Positions 24,102-34,279 of a DNA stretch of 64,000 nucleotides are shown here, piece by piece. The DNA comes from Branchiostoma floridae (lineage: Eukaryota; Chordata; Leptocardii; Amphioxiformes; Branchiostomatidae). The notes beneath the pieces are model-generated. The model had not been told where the DNA came from and made no database searches. It saw nothing but the letters and a program-made list of their open reading frames with translations. Where the stretch lies: the NCBI RefSeq assembly GCF_000003815.2, contig NC_049985.1:24579834-24643833 (forward strand). The letters are read 5' to 3'. Made by a program: the position numbers and the translations under genes. Positions within the stretch are counted from its first letter, which is position 1, and each line of letters begins with the position of its first letter.

Positions 24102-27100
24102 GATGGCTGCTTCTTCGTGTCCGAAGATCATTGGGAAGGTAGTCCTCGGTCTCCCCTGCACGCTCTCATGTGGCTATGTAGTCCAATCCTCGATCCGCAC
24201 CTCCTGGTGCAGGATGGGCAAATGAAGCCCTGTGCAGATGGAGGCTGGTCGGCCACAGCTTTCCTTCGTCTTCTCCTCTCCTCTGCTCTCTCTCTTCGAG
24301 CTGCCTCGAAGCTTTCAGCTCCTCTCTTGCATGCAGCTTTCCAGGCTTTTCTGTCTTTTGCAATACTTTCCCATTTCCTGACTGGAATGTCTGCTGAGCT
24401 GAGTTGGTGTTTCAGTTGGTCCTTATAGCGTTTCCTGGGCGCTCCTCTGTCACGCTTGCCCTGACACAGCTCTCCGTAGAAGACAGCTTTGGGCATTCTG
24501 GAGTCCTCCATTCGTGACAGATGGCCAGCCCAGCGTAGCTGCTTTGCCATCAGCATTGTCTCTACGCTTGGAAGATTAGCTCTCCCTAAGACTTCGTTGT
24601 TCGTTACATAGTCTTTCCACGTAATGCCCATGATGCACCGCAGGCAACGCTGGTGGAAGCGTTCCAGAAGTTTCACCTGCTTCCGGTACAAGACCCAGGC
24701 CTCTGCGCCGTACAGGAGTGTGGTTACGACTACTGCTTTGTACACCTGGATCTTTGTTGACAGTTGTAGTGAGTGGTTCTTCCAGACACGCTTCTGAAGA
24801 CGTCCGAACGAGCTGCTGGCTTTGCCAAGACGACTGTCCACATCCTTGCTCACTGTAGCATCATTGGAGATGACGCTTCCCAGGTATGTGAAGTGCTCTG
24901 CTACGTTCAGGGACTGTCCATCGATACATATATGTGGAGGGGTGTAGGATCCGCGTGGTGGCTTCTGGTACATCACCTCCGTTTTCCTGAGGCTGATGGT
25001 GAGACCAAAAGCCTTACATGCTGCTGCGAAGTGGTTGACGACTGATTGTAGGGCTTCCTCTGTGTGAGCCAGAAGTGCGCAATCATCTGCAAACAGCAAG
25101 TCCAGAATCAGCTCTTCCAATGTCTTCGTGCGGGCTAGAAGTCTCTTGAGATTGAAGACACTTCCATCAGTTCTAAACCTGACATAGATCCCATCTGTGA
25201 TGTCCTCTTTGGCCTCTCTTAGCATCATACTAAAGAAGATGGCAAAGAGAGTTGGGGCAAGGACGCATCCTTGCTTGACTCCGTTAGCGATTGGGAACGG
25301 GTCCGACAGGTCTCCACTGTGCTTCACTTGACCCATCTGACCTTCATGCAGCTGTTGCAGGATCGTGAGGAGCTTGGGCGGACATCCAAGCCTCGATAAG
25401 ATCTTCCAAAGCCCGTCTCTGCTCACCGTATCGAAGGCTTTTGTCAAGTCAACGAATACCGCGTATAGCCCCATGTTTTGCTCCCTGCATTTCTCCTGGA
25501 TCTGGCGCATTACAAAGATCATGTCTGCCGTTCCACGATTGGCTCTAAAGCCACACTGACTCTCCGGCAAGTTTTCCTCAGCAATGGTCGGAATAAGTCT
25601 ATCCAGTACAACTCTTGCCAGTATCTTCCCTGCTATTGACAGCAGTGTAACTCCCCTGTAGTTAGAACAGTCCGATTTCTCCCCTTTGTTTTTGTATAAG
25701 GAGACAATAACAGCATCGCGCAGGTCTTGTGGCACGACACCTCTTTCCCAGCATGTGGCAAACAGTCCAGTGAGCCTTTCAAGGAGTGCATCCCCACCGA
25801 GTTTGTAAACCTCTGCTGGGATTCCATCCACTCCAGGTGCCTTGTGACACTTCAGTTTTGAGATGGCTTTCTTCACCTCCTCCTGCGTTGGGGGGTTGTC
25901 CAGCTCTGTTCTCACCTCATGTTGTGGTATTTTCCGGATGGACTCATCCTCCACTCGGCGTTTGTCCCCAAAGAGGTCGCCATAGTGCTCAGTCCACCGG
26001 TGGAGGACGGCTGCTTTATCAGTGAGGAGTTTCATACCATCTGATGATCGCAAAGGAGCCTGGATCCGGTGAGTAGGTCCATAAATGGCACGCAGTGCTT
26101 CATAGAAGGCCCGAGCATTACCTGTGTCTGCAAAGTACTGTATTTTCTCCGCCATGTCGGTCCACCATTTGTTCTGCATCTCTCGTAGCTTGCGCTGAAG
26201 CGTGTTGCAAGCTTCCCTGTATGCAGCTTTGGTTGGCGGATCATCTGGTTTGGACAAAGTTCTCTGATAGCAAGAGCGCTTGGTTTGGAGGAGAGCATCA
26301 ATCGAGGAGTCGTTTTCATCAAACCAGTCCCTGTTCTTTCTGGATGAGTTCCCTACTACCTCTGCAGCTGTTTCCTGGAGAACGGTTTTCAACTGCTGCC
26401 ACTGGTTTTCAGGGTCCTCCGTCTGCCATTTATCCTCGTCTCTGTTCAGACGCTCACTCAACTTGTCCTGGAATTTCTCCTTCAGACCGTGCAACCTGTC
26501 TACTTGCAATCTTTTCATCTGTGGGCCTTTTCTCTTCACTGGTGGCTTGATGGAAAACCGGAGTCTGGCTCTTACCATTCTGTGATCTGTGTAGCAGTCA
26601 GCACTGGGCATGACACGTGTGTGTAGTACATCTGCTATGTCCCTCTGTCGCACCAGGATGTAGTCCAACAAGTGCCAATGTTTTGACCGTGGGTGTCTCC
26701 ACGTCGTCTTAAAGCGGGCTTTCTGTTGAAACAAGGTGTTAGTGATGCTCAGTCCCCTTTCTGCACAGAGCTCTAGAAGCAGCCTCCCGTTGTCGTTGCA
26801 GTTTCCGACCCCGTGTCGTCCAAGGGCTCCTGGCCATACCTCGTGGTCCCTGCCCACTCTAGCGTTAAAGTCACCCAAAACCAGTATCTTATCTGCTTCG
26901 TTCACATTTGCCAGGAGAGATCTCAGCTCCGTGTAAAATGTTTCTTTGGTAGCAGGGTCTGCCTGGAGAGTAGGGGCATAGACGCTGATGAGTGTAACGG
27001 ACTGGTTGTCCTGCAGTGGAAGCCGGAGAGACATCAGACGGTCAGAGTGCCCAACTGGAAGGTTCTGTAGTTTGTTGGCAATACTGTTCTTTATCATGAA

Positions 27101-27910
27101 GCCTACTCCAGACAGCCTGCGTTCGTCACGTCCTTTCCCAGACCAATATAGGGTGTAGCCCGCCCCGTGTTCTGTCAGTGAACCCTGTTCTGCGAACCGC
27201 ACTTCACTAATGGCTGCAATGTCTATGTCCAGCTTAGCAAGCTCTCTGGCTACAAGAGCTGTGCGCCTCTGAGGTCTGTCACTTTCATCACTGTCCTGCA
27301 TCGTGCGTACGTTCCAGCACGCAACCTTCAACATACTTGATTTCTGGACTCTTGATTTCTTCATACTTCCTTCTTTCTTACCGCTGGTATGAGATGCCCG
27401 TTGGCCACGGCGAACCAACCAGGTGTGTGTGAGACAAGCGGTTTTTAAGCCACCTTTTCTAGGCTCGTCTCCATCTGGAGCAAGCAGCGCTATCCCTGAA
27501 GAGGGCTGCTTGGTCGCTCGAGGCGCTGCCGAATGTTGCTGTTGCCTCAGTCAGCAAACAAGCGACCCATGTTCCCGAGCCGCCTACATGCAGAGTTGAA
27601 ACTGCGACTCCCAGTACCATCTAGTACCTGTCGTTTCGCTCCTTCTCCATCGCTGTAGGACTTCCTTCCCGCCTGCGCTGCGTGGGTTTATAGTGAAGGT
27701 TGGTTCGCGCAGCCAGCTTCTGCTGACACCAACTCCACTCCTTAGGCTCCGCATCCTTCTACAGTGGCTCAGTAGACTGAGACGGCTGTGGCGACCTCGG
27801 AGCTGTAGGTTTTAAGGACTGTCCTTGTCCGTGTCCCCTCAACGTGGTTTAGCCCGCCTGCTGAAGCGGTGTACCGGGGTGTGGCGCTTGGAGCCTAACT
27901 CTCTAACTAA
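24102..27910 (-). mobile_element. Full-length single-ORF LINE with 11-bp target duplication
   Basis: The element is bounded by CCTTAGAATAT at 24091-24101 and 27911-27921. The flanking DNA is the same duplicated intergenic sequence that appears unfilled near 47222, which supports the ends. It has a roughly 500-base 5' leader, one long ORF and a very short 3' end (TTCGGACACGAAGAAGCAGCC) with no poly-A. The intact ORF and perfect duplications indicate a young copy. Confidence 0.85.
24128..27364 (-). CDS. LINE ORF: APE endonuclease, reverse transcriptase, zinc finger
   Basis: 1,078 aa from the ATG at 27364. The frame is open further upstream, so a non-ATG start is possible. Residues about 10-250 form an apurinic-type endonuclease (VACWNVRTM, AISEVR, DFNARVG, YTDHRMV). 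The reverse transcriptase follows (YRGVTLLSIAGK, CGFRANRGT, FVDLTKAFD, NGVKQGCVLAP, the active site LLFADDCALL, then YLGSVIS). The C-terminus has a C2H2-like finger, CPSCTRRCGSRIGLHSHMRAC. No stop or frameshift. It encodes target-primed retrotransposition. Endonuclease plus RT without a separate ORF1 recalls RTE-type elements, but clade assignment needs a tree. Confidence 0.9.
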   Translation of the reverse strand: MKKSRVQKSSMLKVACWNVRTMQDSDESDRPQRRTALVARELAKLDIDIAAISEVRFAEQGSLTEHGAGYTLYWSGKGRDERRLSGVGFMIKNSIANKLQNLPVGHSDRLMSLRLPLQDNQSVTLISVYAPTLQADPATKETFYTELRSLLANVNEADKILVLGDFNARVGRDHEVWPGALGRHGVGNCNDNGRLLLELCAERGLSITNTLFQQKARFKTTWRHPRSKHWHLLDYILVRQRDIADVLHTRVMPSADCYTDHRMVRARLRFSIKPPVKRKGPQMKRLQVDRLHGLKEKFQDKLSERLNRDEDKWQTEDPENQWQQLKTVLQETAAEVVGNSSRKNRDWFDENDSSIDALLQTKRSCYQRTLSKPDDPPTKAAYREACNTLQRKLREMQNKWWTDMAEKIQYFADTGNARAFYEALRAIYGPTHRIQAPLRSSDGMKLLTDKAAVLHRWTEHYGDLFGDKRRVEDESIRKIPQHEVRTELDNPPTQEEVKKAISKLKCHKAPGVDGIPAEVYKLGGDALLERLTGLFATCWERGVVPQDLRDAVIVSLYKNKGEKSDCSNYRGVTLLSIAGKILARVVLDRLIPTIAEENLPESQCGFRANRGTADMIFVMRQIQEKCREQNMGLYAVFVDLTKAFDTVSRDGLWKILSRLGCPPKLLTILQQLHEGQMGQVKHSGDLSDPFPIANGVKQGCVLAPTLFAIFFSMMLREAKEDITDGIYVRFRTDGSVFNLKRLLARTKTLEELILDLLFADDCALLAHTEEALQSVVNHFAAACKAFGLTISLRKTEVMYQKPPRGSYTPPHICIDGQSLNVAEHFTYLGSVISNDATVSKDVDSRLGKASSSFGRLQKRVWKNHSLQLSTKIQVYKAVVVTTLLYGAEAWVLYRKQVKLLERFHQRCLRCIMGITWKDYVTNNEVLGRANLPSVETMLMAKQLRWAGHLSRMEDSRMPKAVFYGELCQGKRDRGAPRKRYKDQLKHQLSSADIPVRKWESIAKDRKAWKAACKRGAESFEAARRERAEERRRRRKAVADQPPSAQGFICPSCTRRCGSRIGLHSHMRACRGDRGLPSQ

Positions 27911-27921
27911 CCTTAGAATAT

Positions 27922-28778
27922 AAGGACAAATGAAAGACAAAGCCTAGGGTGGCCCAGGCAAATTACTGTTTGAGTTGTGTTAGGTCAATGCCTGTTGTGT
28001 CAATTCCCTCTACCCTGTCACCTGTACTGCAATACTTTGATGATCATTCTGTTAGAGAAATATGTTTAAAAAACATTCAATTACCTCTACCCCGTCACCT
28101 GTACTGCAATACTTTGATGATCATTCTGTTAGAGAAAAATGTTTTAAAAAAGCAAATTCATTTTTCTTAATCTTGCATCACCCTCTTAATTTACTATCTG
28201 TTCCTATCACCATGATGGAATGAGTATATTATCTACTTTTTAATCGGCCAAGACATAGCAAAGGTTATATTGAAAAGTTGGGTCAAATTTGATGATGCCA
28301 AACTTAGAATGCCCAATAGGGGAGGGTGAGCTTCATAGCTTGATTGATATGACTATATATGGCATCAAAAATATTTCATACCTTGGTCATTATTGGAAAC
28401 TTTTTCTGTATTAGCATAACAAACTGACATGCTTACACTTTGCATTAAGTTCGCACGCTTTGATAAAAGCAAATGTATATAACGTTATGATCACAACATT
28501 GTAGCTTATGATCTATAGCCATCAACATGTTCGAGCACATTATAGCAGTAACCTAAAGATTCTAAACAAGCAATAAGTTTAAAAGGACAATTATAATAAT
28601 GAAAGTTATCCTTTACAAATGTTAATCACGTTTTCAAAGACATTAAAAAGGAGCATTTCCTCATGGTATACAGAGTTATTTGTATCACTTCTTATCTACA
28701 GCACTGTTTTCTTTAGTGATTTTGAAAACAATAACTTGTCAAGTGCTTCCAGTATGTATGACTTGGCAACTGCCTTGA
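27922..28778. other. Duplicated intergenic DNA downstream of gene B
   Basis: Related to 47222-48130 (downstream of D) and to parts of 5800-7200. It contains a local 60-70 base direct repeat (about 28012-28075 and 28086-28150, TACTGCAATACTTTGATGATC). No exon is seen, and I find no AATAAA within 100 bases after the gene B stop. Confidence 0.45.
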
Positions 28779-29039
28779 CTACTTGATGCCCTTGGCAGCC
28801 AACTCCTCTGTCACCCTTTTCAGATAGCCAGGATCAGGGTAGCCATGCCTACAGAAAAAAAAGTAACATTTTGTTAGCCATCTGGTCAGGGATTTTGTCA
28901 AAAGTTAATGAAAGTGGCATAAATATAAACATTGCTATTTCTGTTGCAGTTAATAAGCCGTGGATAAGAATTCAATTTATTAAACAGACAAAATAAAACT
29001 CTTTTGGGTCTTGAAATTCCAATTCATTTAAAACATTCA

Positions 29040-29417
<378 letters not shown>

Positions 29418-29569
29418 TTATAAATTTTATGCACCTATTACTAATGGCGCCAAACAGCTTACACATGGAAAAAATAATTAAAGTTACCAGTGTTTTTGTT
29501 ATTTCATAGTCTGAATCGCACTTTGGTAAGGTGCTTGTTGATCACATTAAAACAAAATGTTTATCTTAC

Positions 29570-30246
29570 CCCTTGTATTCCGCCTTTAAAGGTATAGTCG
29601 ATGATGATGGCCCCAGTTTGCTTATAGCCAGCAAGATTCAGTAGTCTGTTGTAGATAATTCTCATACTTCCTTCTGGTTGGTCTCCTATCAGTTTCCCCC
29701 CAACATTTCCATCCTTCTTTCCAGTGTTTGGCTGTCCTGACGTTCTGTCCCTGGTAGTCGTCCTAGCTTTTGTACCATCGTTTCCACCACCCGTGGCTCC
29801 AATGTATTCCTGCAGGCTGCTTCTGTCCTGAATCACCTTCTGAGCAAAGCCTAACACCATCCTCGGGGCAAGACGAGCACGAACCTGGCTTGTGTCATTT
29901 CTGTGCGGATGACCACTTCCTGGAAATGGCATCGTCTTACTGAATCCTGTTGCAGCAGAAGATGCATAGGTCTTGTTTTGCGGTGGGTTTATCACTAGTG
30001 ACTGGCTTGCTTTTCTATTTTGCTTTACAGTAGGTTGGAATTTCCCCTTTCCATACCCACTTGGTGATTGCAGCATAGATATCTCGGTAGCAAATACCTC
30101 TACAAACACTTCAATCGTTTCTTCAGCCATGTCAATAAACCAGATGTCATTCAGACTGCAGGTTGGTGCATGTTTCTTGGAGATGTATTCAATTACACCT
30201 GACAGCAGAGCCTGGGCACAGAGATGCTTTGGCATGCCATATTTAC
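29570..30246 (-). CDS. Gene B exon: macro C-half, linker, start of DTC (RING deleted)
   Basis: Begins KYGMPKHLCAQALLSG, the second half of the macro domain, joined in phase to PAISSG of the previous exon. A Ser/Thr/Gly-rich linker of about 110 residues follows, then directly GDQPEGSMRIIYNR of the DTC. Relative to E about 50 codons covering all eight RING cysteines are absent, with no frame change. Confidence 0.85.
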
Positions 30247-31068
30247 CTGAACACAAAAATATAAAGACGGATTTCATTAAAAGGTTATTCTGCTTTAGTT
30301 GTGTTATTTCTGCTTCAAGCAGCTTTTTTTCATGCAGTGCTATCATTTGAAGTTTTACCAGTATACCATGTAAGTGCACTTCGCTAAAACATAGGCATGT
30401 TCTTTACCATTGTCTAAGCAAGGGCTGAATTTCAGAATATCATTTGTAAAAGCTATCTGTTCTCATGCAGATAAGAGCTGCTGCTACCAACTGTTATCAT
30501 CTTCATACTACATGTAGTATCGTAAATAAGGGATTTCAGTTTCAAATTTGAACTCACAGCTAATGTATCATACCAAAAAAGCCCTAGTTGCAAGGGGCAC
30601 TTATGGCTCATGACATACATAGCTTTTCACTCACAGTTGTGTTCCTAGAAATATGGAAACCTTGTAATCATGGTGCCTTCTTTGCAATCTAGGAGCCAGA
30701 CCAGACTTACTGATACAGTCTGACTACCAGCCAATGTTTCTCTACCGGGCTGTTTCCCTACCAGACTCTTTACTTTCTATTCTTCCTGTTTAAGAGAAGC
30801 AGAAGTACCATCAAACAAAGTAAAAGTCTTTATCTATTGTTTTTAGTTTTATAAGTGTGTCGAAGAGACTATTTGATACTCTATTCTACATTGTCTTACC
30901 CCTGCCCTGCACCCATGTTAACGGTATGGCAGTCAGTGACAGACTGAAGCCAAATAGTTTACACTAGCCGAATTTATTGGGTGCTTTAAATTTATAGTGA
31001 AACCTCCCAGTTTAAAAATGGTGGACATTGCATACAATCCTAAAGATCAACTGTTGAACGTGACCCAC

Positions 31069-32088
31069 CTGAACTGATTGCTGGTATGGCAACAGACTCT
31101 GCCTTCAGTCCCTCTGCAGCCTTTAAAATGTTGACGCAGGTTTGTGTCAGCATGTCTGTACACTGCTTGGCTTGGCTGTCCCCCTGCCATCTTGGTCCAT
31201 GTGCATGTATGATGTTCTTACATGGTAGACTACCTGCTCCAGTGATCTCTGTTTCTGTTGGCTTGAGAATACCTCTTTTCTTCACCTTTTCTGTGCTTTC
31301 CTCTTGTATGATGTATCCTCCCGCCTGTACAATGGCCTTTGCTACCCCACCTACATGCTTCAAATGTGCATCTGCTGCATTGACAATGGCGTCCACTTTC
31401 AGAGTTGTGATGTTTCCATGAGCGACTTTCACTTCAACCCCCTGCTCAAAGGTGTGGGTAAAGAGAACTACAGGACAGTTTTCACCACCTTCTGCGCCCT
31501 TTAGTGCATCTGTGTCACTTCCTGTAGACCCTGTACTTGTGGTTGGATTGTAGTCTCTTTTTCTAAAGACAGGGATGCCCACTATACCACAGAAATCTGC
31601 TCTTGCTACCCTTATTTTCTCTGGTTCTCCCGTAAACATCACTGTTGTGTCATCATCAGTGGACTTTGTGATCACTTCCGGGTGGAGTTGTCTGACTTTC
31701 CTGACACCTTCTAAAAGAATCTTTGGGGCTAACTTGTACTGAGCAATACCAAAGGTCTCACATGTTATCTTGATAAACACCTGTTGGTAGAGTGTCGTGA
31801 ATTCATCAGTGGCTTTCTCTGGTTCAGGAAGGCTTCCCTCTAAAGATGATGAGGGCACAAAGCATACTTTTGTGTTGTCAGCACTTGTATGAAACACAGA
31901 CTTGTACCTTTTGGCAATATCTGCTATGTCTGCATGATGCTTGTGTCGAATGTGAATGAGAACATCTGGGTCTACAGTCACTTCAAATGTGCCAGTCTGT
32001 CCTTGTTCTGATCCAGAACTGCCAGCAGCATCTTCAGCGCTATGTCCTTTGTTTTCTTCAAGTTCATCATCAGGCAACAGTGATGCAG
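31069..32088 (-). CDS. Gene B exon: KH-like region and macro domain N-half
   Basis: The acceptor ATTTACAG|CTGCATC matches the TRIM exon's phase. It encodes FEVTVDPDVLIHIRHKHHAD..., the KH-like unit shared with DTX3L, then the macro domain: KVAHGNITTLKVDAIVNAAD, LKHVGGVAKAI, ITGAGSLPC, IIHAHGPRW, VAIPAISSG. The usual HGGG turn reads HVGG here, and the second Asn of NAAN is Asp. Both could alter ADP-ribose binding. Confidence 0.85.
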
Positions 32089-32607
32089 CTGTAAATGCTA
32101 CAGTAGTAAGAAAATGGTTAGTGCTTTGCCACTAAACTGTGCTTAACACAAACACATGCAATAATAGTATTCCATTTGTCCACATAAAATTTCCTATTAT
32201 AAAACTCTATTCATAGCTTAAAGCTTAAAGTTACGTCCCAACTTCACTTGCTTCAAGGCTTAGAATGTTAATGTGGTATGAGACTGTCCCTCAATTGATA
32301 ACGGCAAGAGAAAAACTTGTAACACATCCTGGATTGTTTCACCATGGACGTGACTTCAACGTAAACTCAGTTTTATATAACACAAAACAGTAAGGGTTAA
32401 TAAGGTGAGATTTCATTATAGAAAACTTGGTCACCCCAATGCTTTTAGATAACGTACAAGACCAGACCTGATTGAATGCATGATACGCATTAACATAAAT
32501 CAAGTACTCACTGACATTGCTTAAGTGGAACCTGCAGACATGACTTTTGACATACTTTATGATACAAAAACTGTAGATTTCAAAAGATGCAGATTTTTAC
32601 TACTCAC

Positions 32608-33774
32608 TATGCTGCATAGTGCTCATATTTCCCGACACGCTGTCATCAGGTGGTCTCAGCGGAAGTCTTGTTCTTGAGCTGGTTTCGCTTTGCCGCCCTC
32701 TCTTCAACAGAGAACACAGTTCCCTTTCGGTCGCGTTTGGCAAACTGTATTGTGCAGTTTGGGGGCTGTTTGTGGTCAACTTGTGCCCCATGACAGAGTA
32801 ATCAATAGTGATGTTTGCCAGTTCAAAGTCCACTGTGTCCGCAGGTAGCTTAGTTAAATCATTCAGTCTCGTGGTCATATCTTGAGAAAAAGACAGAACT
32901 TCGTAGTCGCCTCCCTCCCGAGCTAGAGTCTCTGCAAACTCACACGTGCTCTTGGCGCTCGCCAGACTGATCTGTGCTCCCTCTATCTCTGCATCGATCT
33001 GTTTCTTCCTTGTTGTTTCCTCTGTATCAACACAAGTCATGAGTCGTTCGCTCTCTTCCTTTACCATCGCAATCAGTTTTTGTGCTGTTTCTTGGATATC
33101 TTGACGAGCTTCTGCTGCGTTCAGCTGAAGTTGTTTCTTCAATCGTTTCTGCACTTCTTCCGTCTGACGAAAGAACTGCATTCGGGCCTGGCATTGTGGA
33201 GTGAGATCTACAAATGTCTCTCTCTTTTCGGTAGCCACCTCTTCTATGCGCTTGAGGTCGTGCTGTGAGTCCCTGTGTTCAAACAAGCCACATGCGTTGC
33301 ATATTGGGGTCTCACAGGTCCTGCAATAGAGCTTTAGGATTTCTTCTGGATGTTTCGAGCACGGTGGAGCTTTTCTAGCCCTGAAAACGCTGTCGTATTT
33401 TCCAGTTTTTAGTTCCTCAAAAATTATGAGCGTGTGACCCCTAGTAGCTCTTACAAGACGATGTGCCGACTCACAGCTCTCACACAGAAACTCAGCACAC
33501 TCCGAACACCTGGACGTGGCTGGCTTCCCTTCCTCACAACTGGTACAGAGGAGGTCATCTTTACCCTGGCGAACCTTGTTGTGCTCGGTCACGGCTTTCA
33601 CCAGGCTGGCGATAAAGAAGTTGTCCTTTAGACCCTCGACGCCATTTTGGGGCAGCGAAACTGGCTGACGACAAATAGGACAGGGAAATGTGTCGCCATC
33701 GTTCTTCTGAACCCATTCCCACAGACAGTGCTCACAGAATGTGTGCAAGCAGGGAAGAACCTTCGGGTTCTTAA
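32608..33774 (-). pseudogene. Gene B TRIM exon, 3' part
   Basis: Continues from NPKVLPCLHTFCEHC of the RING through B-box 1 (CTSCEEGKPATSRCSEC), B-box 2 (CSKHPEEILKLYCRTC), the coiled coil and the Ser-rich tail to the donor A|GTGAGT. No stop codons. The first 24 codons lie 3.6 kb away beyond the inserted element. Together the parts are 1,237 bases, the same length as in C and D. Confidence 0.9.
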
Positions 33775-34279
33775 GAGCAAATGTCTGTAAGGATCAAACA
33801 ATGGTGGCAAAGGTAAAAAAATAGATTTGGCTCATATTTTGCACAGTGATAGTACTTGGTCCACAACCCCTCAAAATAGCTTTCTTTTAGATCAAAACTC
33901 CTTGTTGCCATGGTAACGGGCAAACAAAGTTTTCTGGCCATTTTCCCCAATTTTCGCATCTCAAAAACACAGAAATCAGCATATTTTACGGCACTGTCTC
34001 GGCAACACCTTTAAACCTATCATCAAAACAAAACAAGATCTGAATAGACCAATATTTTGGCTTTTTAAAAATTGTTGTGAAATTTCCAAAGTTGTACATT
34101 TTCGTTCTTGGGCAGCCTGAAAACAGTGCAATGTTTCAAGCTTCAAAAAAATTTGATTTTTGGCCCAACTTTGTAACGCTATAAGTGCCAAGCTGGTAAT
34201 TTTTTTGGCTTGAAATTTGTACTATATATAGATCCTTAGAATATATATTAAATGCATTGTTGCAAAGTTTGGAGTCTTG

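Noticed and set aside
33976-34191. Matching frames at 33976-34191 (-) and 36928-37209 (+)
   Set aside because: They lie in the inverted arms of the element in gene B. Duplication of a frame by a palindrome is not evidence of coding.
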